DNA from: Glandiceps talaboti
Taxonomy: Eukaryota; Hemichordata; Enteropneusta; Spengelidae
DNA: 47,500 nucleotides
Reading direction: 5' to 3'
Assembly: GCF_964340395.1 (NCBI RefSeq)
Contig: NC_135549.1
Location: 2,265,001-2,312,500, forward strand
Of this stretch, positions 10,907 through 32,751 are shown one piece after another. The notes beneath the pieces were generated by a model, which searched no databases, was not told the DNA's origin, and saw only the letters and a list, made by a program, of their open reading frames with translations. A program made the position numbers and the translations under genes. Within the stretch, counting starts at the first letter, position 1, and the number at the start of each line of letters is the position of its first letter.

Positions 10907-11260
10907 ATGAGAGAAAACTGTACTATTTGCAATAGGTCAGCACCTGAATTTAAATGTGAAAAATACAATAAACGTTTTAAACATAGACATAATTTTATTA
11001 AACACACAAATATAAAATATTCTTGCGAGAATAAAAAACGTGAATATCCTAATGAATGCCCAACATGTGACCGTGTTTTTACCGAGTTTACATGTGATGA
11101 ATGTGGGTTTACATATAAATACGAGTGTCATTTAAATAAACACTATAACAGAGGTACACCTTGCGTTAAAGAACCTAAGAGATATATCTGCGCTTGTGGT
11201 TTAGAATTAGGTAGTTATTTTGCATTGTATAGACATAAAAAGAAAATTTGTAAGTTGTGA
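10907..11260 (+). CDS. Small zinc-finger protein of the virus-like element (117 aa)
   Basis: The intact open frame has three Cys/His clusters. One is a paired-cysteine segment near the N-terminus (CTIC, then C and H ligands). A second has CPTC followed by CDECGF and HLNKHYNRGTPC at residues about 60-86. A C-terminal one has CACG with H and C. The pattern C-x2-C-x-F with H-LN-H-xNRxxPC is common in small zinc-finger proteins of large DNA viruses of eukaryotes and of Polinton-type elements. The start is the first ATG after an AT-rich box. The role is unknown, probably nucleic-acid binding. It is next to a two-cysteine-adaptor-like frame and polymerase fragments on the same strand. It is one of the few frames here without an obvious break. 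Confidence 0.7.
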   Translation: MRENCTICNRSAPEFKCEKYNKRFKHRHNFIKHTNIKYSCENKKREYPNECPTCDRVFTEFTCDECGFTYKYECHLNKHYNRGTPCVKEPKRYICACGLELGSYFALYRHKKKICKL

Positions 11261-11288
11261 ATTACCAATTGAACAAATAATATATTAT

Positions 11289-11654
11289 ATGGATACAAAT
11301 ATATTTTATTTAAATAACATGGACATGATTCTTAATCCACTCACAAACCGAATGATAAGAGTTGGTGGGCGTGTATACAATAGGCTTATACGGAATGGTG
11401 AACTTCAACCTATTTTGGATTGGCCGGTGCCTGATAATCTTCCTTGACCATTAACGGAAGAATATATTATTAATCCTATCACCAAACGTATGATTAAAAT
11501 AGGTAATGCTACACATCAAAATCTTATTAACAGAGGTTACCGACATGTAGGAGGTGTTATAATGTCACCTAGATATCACGAACTCGAGAGAGCTTTTAAA
11601 GGATACATGAAATCATATGAAATTGGTATAAATGAGAATGAACCTCATATGTAA
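11289..11654 (+). pseudogene. Duplicated NPxTxRxIxxG-motif gene (two-cysteine-adaptor-like), broken by TGA
   Basis: One reading frame from ATG 11289 to TAA 11654 contains two copies of the same module: NPLTNRMIRVGGRVYNRLI in the first half and NPITKRMIKIGNATHQNLI in the second. An in-frame TGA at 11445-11447 separates them. The module core resembles the two-cysteine adaptor domain seen in proteins of iridoviruses and other large DNA viruses, although the flanking cysteines are not evident here. The frame after the TGA stays open for about 70 codons and keeps the motif, so the stop looks recent, or else the halves are separate proteins. The function is not established. Confidence 0.6.
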
Positions 11655-11766
11655 TTAACTGAAAATAAATTGATAATAAAGAAAATCTTAGAACAAATTT
11701 ACAAAATACGGGTGGAATAAAAGCGATATTAACCTTGAAGATAAAATTTGTTAAATTGGTAAAGAT

Positions 11767-12040
11767 ATGGAAGAGACAACAAGTGATGGTTATTTTAATA
11801 GTAGCCCATTGCAAATTATTAATATTGACCAAATAGAAGAACAAGTGAATACAAGTTTAGAAAGAATTATTGAACATAACGCTAAATGGTTACGTGAAGG
11901 ATTGGGTTGGCAAATAAAATCACTTCTTAATTTTTATGTAAATATTGCAAGGTACGACCCTTTACAAGGTAACTCGTATATCAAATTACAAAAAGAACTA
12001 CAAAATCCGAGGAAAGGTCTAATAAATATACAAAATAATG
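11767..12040 (+). pseudogene. Protein-primed DNA polymerase B, N-terminal remnant
   Basis: The open frame from ATG 11767 holds a segment with FYVNIARYDPLQGNSYIKL and RKGLINIQNNDG near its end (about codons 56-92). This combination (YxPLxGxSYIxLPxxL ... KGLINIxNxD) is characteristic of the region upstream of the exonuclease/polymerase domains in the pPolB of Polintons and adintoviruses. Immediately after the NNDG codons the homology jumps to the extreme C-terminus of the same protein in another frame. The exonuclease and palm domains are therefore deleted. The frame runs on a few meaningless codons to TGA at 12060. The enzyme would have copied the element by protein priming; this remnant cannot be active. 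Confidence 0.7.
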
Positions 12041-12356
12041 ACGGGCATACCAATAATTGAATTTATTGGGCTTCGAAGTAAAATGTACTCTTATGTAACA
12101 GAGTCTGCTTCCGCACATAAAGCAAAAGGTATAAAAAAGTTAGTTATAAAAAAGAATATAACTCATGAAGAATATAAGACAGTACTTCTTGAAAATTTAC
12201 TATAGTTCGATAAATCACCAGATCCGTAGTTACAAAATCAATAAAACTTCTTTAAGTTGCTTCAATGACAAATGCTATGTTCTTGATCGTCGTAACATGT
12301 TAGCATATGGTCACGTTAATTTAAGTAAGCTCGAGTTGAAATTGGATAACCATTAA
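12036..12356 (+). pseudogene. Protein-primed DNA polymerase B, C-terminal remnant
   Basis: Two frames carry the C-terminal signature. The first (about 12036-12208) has IPIIEFIGLRSKMYSY and a Lys-rich stretch followed by ITHEEY; it ends at a stop. The second (to TAA 12356) has HQIRSYKINKTSLS and MLAYGHVN. The series EFxGLRxKMYS ... KGxKK ... HxxY ... SxKxNKxxLS ... LAYGH is the well-known tail of Polinton/adintovirus pPolB. A frameshift near 12205 divides it, and the upstream palm domain is missing. This is the strongest evidence for the identity of the whole element. Confidence 0.78.
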
Positions 12357-12404
12357 AATCTATTAGTTCTTTATTTTGATTAGTTATCCAAATTCGAAGA
12401 CTAG

Positions 12405-12503
12405 TTATATCCATTTTTTGATGGGTATTGGAACATTAGCAGGAAATGAATAAGTGACAGCTTCTCCTATTTCACCCCGGTAACTTTGTCTTGGTGCAAT
12501 CAT
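12405..12503 (-). pseudogene. C-terminal fragment of a gene on the opposite strand
   Basis: The - strand frame from ATG 12503 to TAA 12405 encodes 32 residues including RQSYRGEIGEAVTYSFPAN and ending PIPIKKWI. The frame is open only about ten codons further upstream. It sits tail-to-tail with the polymerase remnant, as expected for Polinton genes of opposite orientation. I do not recognise the protein. It could be chance, though the composition looks coding. Confidence 0.3.
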
Positions 12504-13170
12504 GCATTTAAAATTTAGAAAAATGTTAATTTACATAACTTTGCATGCAATTTACATAATATCTAAATTCTGGTCAACGGGTAACTAACCCATCACATAT
12601 GGTAAGTAGGTCGATTTTCATTTTTTCACAATGCTTGACAAGGATAAAACAAACCATAATATATTATAATGACAGTACAATATTTCAGGTCGAGTTTAGA
12701 TAGAACTTATTCAGTCATCTTGATACTATCTCATGCAATTTGTCTGTGTAGCTACAGTTAGGAAATGTACACAATTTTCGGTTAAACACCATCTCTTCTC
12801 AAAAATGTTAAGCCCCGCCAATTGAAACTCGAGCATTATTTTAGCTACCCCTTCTGTCACCTGCACTACAGTGGAGATATAAAATCATATGGTACAATGA
12901 TGCATCGGAAGAAGACAACTCCAAAGGTGAAAAAAAATTGAAAATAAGACAGTGTAGGAGGACATTTAGAGGCATAAAATATCAAACCATAGACATGGAC
13001 ATAATAACATACCAGAATTGAAACAATTATGCTATGCATTACATATTATCTGGAAGTGTATTTTGTTGTGGCAAAGCTGAAAGATATTATGCGGGTGTGC
13101 ACATGGTAAATGATTCCTCCTGAAGTTTAAGTTGTTCCAAAAAAATCCCGAAAAGAGCAAAACATTTTAA
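12504..13170. other. Non-coding interval inside the virus-like element
   Basis: No supported open frame. Base composition is less AT-extreme than the viral genes on either side, so it may be later inserted host sequence. I found no terminal repeats or target duplication. Confidence 0.35.
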
Positions 13171-13410
13171 GACTTTCAGACTTTTGATTCCCCTATTGTC
13201 GTAAACTTTTGTTCAATTCTTTTTAGTGCTAATCAAAGTGACTTAAATGACTTTAATAAAGTTGAAAAGAGTGACTTAAGACAACATGAACAAGAACTTG
13301 AACAAGTTCTTGATCAAGTTCTTGTTCAAGAACTTGAAAACAACTTGGAACTTGACTTAGTTGAAGAGTTTCAAAAAATTAAAGTAAAAACATTTTTGTA
13401 TTATATATAA
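13171..13410 (+). pseudogene. ATG-less open frame with a coiled-coil-like C-terminus
   Basis: Open from the stop at 13168 to TAA 13408-13410, without an ATG. The last 55 or so codons look coding: acidic and Gln/Leu-rich, with repeated tetrads QELE, QVLD, QVLV, QELE encoded by a palindromic 12-bp repeat (13291-13336). A short AT box and the next gene follow within 12 bases. It is probably the 3' end of a virus-like gene that lost its 5' part. A pyrimidine run with AG at about 13215-13226 could alternatively mimic a splice acceptor. Family unknown. Confidence 0.4.
13291..13336. repeat. Four palindromic 12-bp repeats
   Basis: CAAGAACTTG, CAAGTTCTTG, CAAGTTCTTG and CAAGAACTTG separated by AA, AT and TT. 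Each unit is a near-palindrome, and units 1-2 and 3-4 are inverted copies of each other, so the stretch can fold into hairpins. It keeps the reading frame (12 bp is four codons). Confidence 0.85.
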
Positions 13411-13421
13411 CAGTGTAAAAA

Positions 13422-13616
13422 ATGAGTGATACAGAACAGACTCAAACAGAAACTGTGACTATAAAAAGTAAAACTAAAAGTCCAAGTAGAGTTGCATGGG
13501 GTAAAAAATTAGCAATAATTTCAGCTGAAACAAAAAAACGAAACAAATTAAAATCGATAGCGACAAAGTTGATAGAATCAATGGAACCAATAAAGGCGAC
13601 CGACTTTTCCCCATAG
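13422..13616 (+). CDS. Small basic protein of the virus-like element (64 aa)
   Basis: ATG 13422 follows an AT-rich box (GTATTATATATAAC). The N-terminal 15 residues are Thr/Glu-rich. Residues about 16-50 are strongly basic, with PSRVAWGKKLA followed by KKRNKLKSIATKL. From memory of Polinton-type gene sets, short proteins with a P-x-RV-x-x-GK-x-LA motif recur there; I have not verified this. A DNA- or membrane-associated virion role is conceivable but not shown. The frame is intact, and the next small gene begins 33 bases later. Confidence 0.55.
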   Translation: MSDTEQTQTETVTIKSKTKSPSRVAWGKKLAIISAETKKRNKLKSIATKLIESMEPIKATDFSP

Positions 13617-13649
13617 TCGAACAGTAAAAGCTCACAATTTAATAATACT

Positions 13650-13805
13650 ATGATTTTATTAACTCTTGGTTCACTAGTAATTGGGGTAGCTGGTTTATAT
13701 TATAAAAGAGAGTGGTTTTTACAATCAGGTATAAATAATAAAGAAACTAAACAATTAGTGACACCACAACCAGTTAAAAATAATGCTCTGTTTGAAATGG
13801 AATAA
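13650..13805 (+). CDS. Small single-pass membrane protein (51 aa)
   Basis: ATG 13650 to TAA 13805. Residues 2-18 (ILLTLGSLVIGVAGLYY) form one membrane segment, followed by a basic/polar tail. It is tightly packed between two other small genes on the same strand. No family is recognised. Small membrane proteins are common in Polinton/adintovirus-like gene clusters. Confidence 0.5.
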   Translation: MILLTLGSLVIGVAGLYYKREWFLQSGINNKETKQLVTPQPVKNNALFEME

Positions 13806-13810
13806 TTATT

Positions 13811-13834
13811 TTTTATATAATATTATATATATAC
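13811..13834 (+). promoter_or_regulatory. AT-rich box before the small frame at 13842
   Basis: Contains TATAATATTATATATA ending about 8 bases before ATG 13842, closely matching the box at 10882-10900. Confidence 0.4.
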
Positions 13835-13841
13835 ACACACA

Positions 13842-13919
13842 ATGACAGACTATACTAAACTGATCGTGAATGGTCTTTATGATGGTGCAGTTATATCTGC
13901 TTTAACAATAGCTAGTTAG
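13842..13919 (+). CDS. Very short open frame (25 aa), possibly truncated
   Basis: ATG directly after the AT-rich box, then 25 codons ending at TAG 13917-13919, with a weakly hydrophobic end (AVISALTIAS). It may be the start of a gene cut short by a stop. Supported only by the box and the gene spacing. Confidence 0.3.
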   Translation: MTDYTKLIVNGLYDGAVISALTIAS

Positions 13920-13967
13920 TTATAGCTTAATTAGTTTAATAGTTTAATACTTGATAAGACTATAAAG

Positions 13968-14105
13968 ATGGCTCCAGACAGTCCTAAAACAAGTGTTTCA
14001 TTCAAGAAGTTTGCTTATCTTGCAATAGCCATAAGTGAGGCAGTATTGGAGAAAGATATGTTAGATCAAAAAAATGTCTTACCAGTTGATCCTTATAAAG
14101 GATAA
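13968..14105 (+). CDS. Small protein of the virus-like element (45 aa)
   Basis: ATG 13968 to TAA 14105. It has an amphipathic, mildly hydrophobic middle (FKKFAYLAIAISEAVLE) and ends LPVDPYKG. It lies 43 bases upstream of the next gene on the same strand. No family is recognised. The intact frame and tight packing support it as a gene. Confidence 0.42.
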   Translation: MAPDSPKTSVSFKKFAYLAIAISEAVLEKDMLDQKNVLPVDPYKG

Positions 14106-14118
14106 ATAAAAAGAATAA

Positions 14119-14141
14119 TTTATATATATCTAAATATATAC
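14119..14141 (+). promoter_or_regulatory. AT-rich box before the 125-aa gene
   Basis: TTTATATATATC followed by TAAATATATAC, ending 7 bases before ATG 14149; similar in composition and place to the boxes at 10882 and 13811. Confidence 0.4.
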
Positions 14142-14148
14142 ATACATA

Positions 14149-14526
14149 ATGGGTGCAGCAATTGCGATGATGATTGGTGGTGCAGTTTTAAATGCAACTG
14201 CCTTTGTTGGAGCTGGTTATTTAGGTAAGACACTTTCAGGTGACTCGAAAGAAGAACATGAAAAAGAATTAAAGAGACATTATTTAGCTTTGGAGAATTT
14301 CAATAAAGATCGCAAGGTATGGTTAGAACATAGACAGAAAATAATGGATTTTATAGCGAAACAAAAAAAATTAGATGTCCATGCGAGACAAAATCTGGTT
14401 CTGACTGATCAAAATTTAAATTTATATCAAGAATATCATCCTCAAACTGAACGTCTCAAAAATGAACCACAATTTAGTGAGTATTATCGACCGTTGGAAA
14501 ATATGAAATTATATCAATATATTTAG
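14149..14526 (+). CDS. Membrane-anchored helical protein of the virus-like element (125 aa)
   Basis: The N-terminal hydrophobic stretch of residues 1-30 (MGAAIAMMIGGAVLNATAFV then GAGYLG) is followed by a long charged helical region with EEHEKELKRHYLALENFNKD. From memory, proteins of this layout (Gly/Ala-rich N-terminus, then R-H-x-LAxE and W-x-x-x-R-x-x-x-x-DFI) recur in Polinton-type clusters of invertebrate genomes; this is unverified. It may be a virion membrane protein. The frame is intact up to TAG 14524-14526. A second open stretch in another frame (about 14505-14582, with LAGGGILLVYLTKK) overlaps its end and could be a frame-shifted tail or the end of another small membrane gene. Confidence 0.58.
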   Translation: MGAAIAMMIGGAVLNATAFVGAGYLGKTLSGDSKEEHEKELKRHYLALENFNKDRKVWLEHRQKIMDFIAKQKKLDVHARQNLVLTDQNLNLYQEYHPQTERLKNEPQFSEYYRPLENMKLYQYI

Positions 14527-14586
14527 CTGGTGGTGGAATATTATTAGTTTATTTAACAAAAAAAATATATTTAAATATATAATAAA

Positions 14587-14866
14587 ATGGAAGTATGTAA
14601 ATTATGTAAACGGGAAGATGCATCCCGTGATTGTACTAACATTTGCGGTACACTCTTTGGAAAATCCCATTGTTCTGATTGTTGTGATTCGATGACAAAA
14701 ATGAACTGGTATGATGTTATTCATTGTAACATATGTAGACGATTCCATTTGTAAAGACATTTGTGGTAACATCTATGGAAGGTTTCACTGTTTTGACTGC
14801 TGTACTTTGTTTAATAAACCTCTAGGTGAAAGCTTCCATGAGCAGGGGAAAAATCAAAATATTTAG
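14587..14866 (+). pseudogene. Cys-rich gene with duplicated module, split by a frameshift
   Basis: Frame 1, from ATG 14587 to TAA 14754, encodes 55 residues with CKLC, ICGTLFGKSHCSDCC and a further CNIC. A second frame, shifted by one base, continues from about 14753 to TAG 14866 with ICGNIYGRFHCFDCC. The two share the pattern CxxC - ICGxxxGxxHCxDCC, so this is a tandem duplication of a zinc-binding-like module broken near 14752. Function and family are unknown. An AT-rich run precedes the ATG. Confidence 0.5.
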
Positions 14867-15193
14867 ATCCAAAAAAACATATTAAAAAGGTTGTAAAGAG
14901 GTATAATCTCATTTATTATCTTTTGTCAACTGTTACTAGAATATTTTTATCAATCAATAAAATTCATGCAGAGCCAACACGATATCGATCTCTCAACTTT
15001 AGTGTGATCATAAAAGCAATTCTATTATACTTAGGAAAGTATCAGGAAGCAGCTAAAATACAAGAGTTGAAAACAAAGCCATTTTCACAGAATCAAATTC
15101 TTAAACGATTTTTGGGATAAATGGAATACAAAATATCCAAAAATAAGATTAAATTGGTGGTGTTATGTTGGCGCCAAACATTTTAAAAAATAA
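14860..15193 (+). pseudogene. Basic protein remnant at the right side of the virus-like element
   Basis: An open frame without ATG covers about 14860-15120 and is rich in Lys, Arg and hydrophobic residues (KHIKKVVKRYN; later KTKPFSQNQILKRFLG). At the stop (15118-15120) a shifted frame goes on in the same style (DKWNTKYPKIRLNWW) to TAA 15193, so it is broken by a frameshift. Family not recognised. It might be continuous with the Cys-rich gene upstream. Confidence 0.4.
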
Positions 15194-15199
15194 AAAAAA

Positions 15200-17177
15200 A
15201 AAACATTAAAAAAATAATTGACATTATTTAAATCATTATAAAAAATTGCAAAACTGCTGCTCTACTGTATAGACCTGCCTTTTTTTCCTTTGTTTTTTGT
15301 GTCTTCAATTTCAATTTATTCTCGTACTAATGTCTGTACGGGTTTGTTGTCTCTTGTTGTCTTGACACTTGTTTGTGTAACCTCTTGTTGTCTTGAGACA
15401 CTTGTTTGTTGTCTCTTATTGTCTTAATGCAACAGTTTCAGCAATCGATTGTGGCCATATTTATAGTCGACTATGGGGTACCCTGCGCGCATTGTAATAT
15501 CAAAACTCGTGTACGGTTTTATGTTCCAAATATGGTTTTATGCTCCAGAAGTACTTTAATGACGGATAATTCTGATGAAATCAATGTACAAACATACAAT
15601 TATTTTTTAAATAATAATTACGCTGCTAAAACCGTAAAAAATTCACTAAATGTTTTGTTATTCTCGATAATTTGATGTTTTTTCCACCAAACAGCAGCCG
15701 AACAGCATGCTGGGTAAAAGTCGACCTCAATATTTCTACTAACTCAAACCAGACAGTCTGAACTGTGTCATTAAACAACAATAGGTCTATCCAAATACAC
15801 ATCAAAGAAATTTATGTCAATAGGCAAACAAAAGATCTATTGAAATACACGTCTGAGTTTAACAAAGACAGACGTACGTATCATGAATAGTATTACAGGA
15901 CAGTACGTATTGGAATATCACATTGGATACCAGACTAGTGCAAGCTGACATTAATGGATGCCATTACAGTCTCTTACTACCTGCAGTCTGACTTTATGTA
16001 ATACATGTATGTTCACTGTAGAATACTAATCCCCTATACAATATTGTACATTCAGCAAAATGTCCCCAGATAGGCAAGCAGAAGATCTGAGTTTAACAAA
16101 GACAAACGTACATACATTCAACAAAATGTCCCCAGATCCAACCAGACATAAATATCTTTCTATCAGATCTAGCATAATAATAAATAAACTCTCACTCTAA
16201 TTAGTAATAAACATACCCACTGTCCCGAATACTTGTTTCTTAATAAGTCTCACACATATAATCCACAAAAATCCAGACGGTGGTAAAAACCAACATAACC
16301 ATGTTGGCTGTGTCATAGAGGCGAAGAACTATGTCATACACAGCTGAATTGATTGTATAAATAAATTGTTATATATAAGTCATTGTACGGGTTATGGATT
16401 TCATTGTTAATAACATAAATTTATGTAGAAATTACTCCAGGTAAACAGTACACCCTATTCAAGCATCTTTTTGGTTATTCGAATTAAGAGATGGCCCCGA
16501 GAGAGTTCGTTTTTTCAATTCAAGGATATCGAAAATAAATCCTGGATGAAATGAATGACCACAAAGTATCTAGTTAGCTTAGTTTGGGGGTTGTCAATAA
16601 TTCAATTTGCAAGTATTGAAGTATTGATCTCATCCCTCACAGTCTACATCATTGCTAACGATATGTCACATTGTTATCATCCTACAGTTAAGGCATACAC
16701 ACATGACACATGCCTCTTTTCATCGAACTTCCAAATAGGAATGAACAGACTGTGTTCAAATTGACCGGATGACTTGAGAAAACTAAAATATAATTTTGAT
16801 TGTCAATGAATAAATAGGATAGGTTTAATGTGATATTGCCGTAAATATTAAGTAGTAGTATTATAATACCAAATTGCAGTTCACTACTTTGTGTATACAA
16901 TTCAAATGTTTGAATGTAACACGTTATAAAATATAATGAATTCACGTCAGTTCTACAGCACTACTTTGTAACCACTGTAACTTCACAAATTATATTTTGA
17001 ACTTCCTACTGTGACAGTAGTTACCGGATATTAGTGCAACATCGGTTGACGATATATCAACGACGAAATATCGCCTAGAGACAAGATGACATAGATTACT
17101 TTGTCATTGAAATTGCTTTTAAGAAAGGTAGTGTCTCTGAGAAGGTTTAGAAGACTCATTTAGAGTTCCCTGCCGAA
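15200..17177. other. Non-coding interval upstream of the TRPC-like gene
   Basis: Contains A-rich sequence at 15185-15235, imperfect repeats of TTGTTGTCTTGAGACACTTG type at 15341-15427, and a dispersed direct repeat around CTGAGTTTAACAAAGACA at about 15855 and 16087. The channel promoter and 5' UTR should lie in the right part, but I cannot place them. No gene is supported. Confidence 0.45.
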
Positions 17178-30873
<13,696 letters not shown>

Positions 30874-32188
30874 GAAAGACATTTTGACTTTCCATCCCCG
30901 GATGGAAGATCATTAACCAGGTCCGATATGGAGATTGCACAGAAGTTGTCATTGACCATTACTGAACGTCGTAAATATTTCCTTTTAGTGAATATGCAAA
31001 TTAGCCATGTAATATGTATATCACAACCACTATATTTTGTATGTTTATCACGGGAGTATTGATATGTCTATCAACTTATTTATTAAAACGTGTACTGTCC
31101 AAAGTAATGCGTAATTAAGAATTATAATTACATGTATTGTGCAAATTAATCATTCACATATACAGCTACATCAACGAGATTCATTGAAAACAGTCGCTTT
31201 GTTATAATCAATATGCAAACCTAGATACATGTATATGAATTTGAAGATTGCATTCTGCCATATTACAGAAAGTCAATGAAATGAATCAATTCTGTACAGG
31301 AACCATTTTTATAGTTTGCCTGCAGCTAGTGCCACTCTTCTTTTACAATTAGTTTTTGTAATTCCCACAGGCTGTATTGACGTAATCATGCAACGACGCA
31401 CAAACAATCAAACAAACAAACAAACAAAGAGTGGAAAGTCATTGTGATCGTAACAATACATCGAAATAGTCTAAAACAGCGAACATCTCCATCGCCATAT
31501 TCAACTACATGACTAGACTTGGAAGAAGACAATACATCTGTTTATACTTGTTTGGTGGATATTTACGACTAGCAGGTGCAGTGTCAGTGCATCTGAAAGA
31601 TCCACCTACAGCAATACAAGAATCACATAAAACATTAAAAAGGAGAAACTACTAGCTCGAGGTTTCCTTTTCGTTCAACGCCACTGTACAAGTTAATAGC
31701 CATGACATAAATCATAAAATCTAACTACCTCTAGCATAAGGTATATGTATATACATTGTGTTGCTGTAGTTAAAAACTCATGAAGTAGCCCACCTTGCAG
31801 GTAGCCCACCCATGAAGTATCCCACCTTGCAAGACTTATTGAAAGATTGTCCAATGAAATGTATCTTACATTAAAGGATGTACACACTTGAAAGTATCAT
31901 TCCAATTGAAAATTGTTTGTTTTGAATATGCACCAACTTCTTTGTTCATGTAAAGATCGCCATCAATGGACATAGTTTGGATATGTGGACACTACCATTT
32001 TAATGCAGGGCGATCTATCACTTGGTCAAATGACCTAACACGTGCACTGTTTACTATTATGCTGATTGTGTAACCAAACACTAAATCCACTACCTTAAAG
32101 AATAAGAGTACAAAATTTTGTTTGAATTGCGCTAGCTGTTTTTGTGAGGATGAGACAGGCAGATGTGTGGGCAGGCAGGCAGGCAGGC

Positions 32189-32221
<33 letters not shown>

Positions 32222-32272
32222 GCATAACCACACCCCCTTACTAGAGGTAAAAAATAAGTAGTTGCGTGTTTT
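30874..32272. other. Interval between convergent TRPC-like and collagen genes
   Basis: Holds remnants of the pearl/Helentron-like core (for example TGCAAATTAATCATTCACAT near 31140 and AATATGCAAATTAGCC near 31000) and a 3' end remnant with (CAGG)n(CAGA)n at about 32158-32221 followed by CCCCCTTACTAGAGGTA. The 3' UTRs of both flanking genes should be here; ATTAAA at about 31083 might serve the channel gene. Confidence 0.45.
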
Positions 32273-32751
32273 CTAGATAGTACACACAGCACAGGTTAGT
32301 TCATATGCGTTAGTATAGGGACCACACGGTAGAGAGCCAGAATCACACCGTCCTTCTACCGGATACAATAACATTCCATTGTGACTGTGATGAGATCCAT
32401 CCCTTGCTTCTGCATGCCGATCGACACAAATATATTCACTACGTTTATGTCCGTGATGTTCGGACATCAAATAACCATAGTATTCCCTTGTCCACTCTTC
32501 TGATGGGCATTCGTTACGAGCTGGTATCATGAAAACGGTGCTTCGAGATATGACACGGCACACAGCGCATACGGGATCATGATCATGAAGATGGCTGAGT
32601 GGTGGGAAACTGCTTGTTTCGTATTCACTGCCATATATCAAACCTTGAGACTGCGCACCGCCGACGGGGTTATCGTATATTGGGTCCAACGGCAGACATT
32701 GGGGGTTAGAACCACTTCCGACATGCTCATACCAACTCCCTCCTATGATAC
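32273..32751 (-). CDS. Collagen C4-like exon 5 (Cys-rich C-terminal domain, stop)
   Basis: Acceptor TATTTTGAAG|G, phase 1, 159 codons including TAG. Carries most of the C-terminal domain with [11 protein letters not shown] and the final [17 protein letters not shown]. The acceptor lacks a strong pyrimidine run, so the boundary is slightly less sure. Confidence 0.85.

Larger units (their letters stand above)
10880..15200 (+). mobile_element. Decayed, internally deleted Polinton/Maverick (adintovirus-like) element
   Basis: A compact block of intron-less, very AT-rich small genes, unlike the spliced host genes around it. The identifying pieces are fragments of a protein-primed family B DNA polymerase (11767-12356). 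Around it are a zinc-finger gene, an open frame with a motif resembling the two-cysteine-adaptor domain, and several short genes with hydrophobic N-termini. Capsid, packaging ATPase, protease and integrase genes are not visible. At about 4.3 kb it is far shorter than the 15-20 kb usual for Polintons, and it carries stops and frameshifts. The exact ends are not defined: no inverted terminal repeat pair or 6-bp target duplication was found. It is a relic, or at best a non-autonomous derivative. Confidence 0.78.

Noticed and set aside
11596-11844. 82-codon - strand frame in the virus-like element
   Set aside because: It overlaps better supported + strand frames and has no motif.
15406-15675. 89-codon frame right of the Polinton relic
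   Set aside because: No motif, no AT box before it, composition like the surrounding non-coding DNA.
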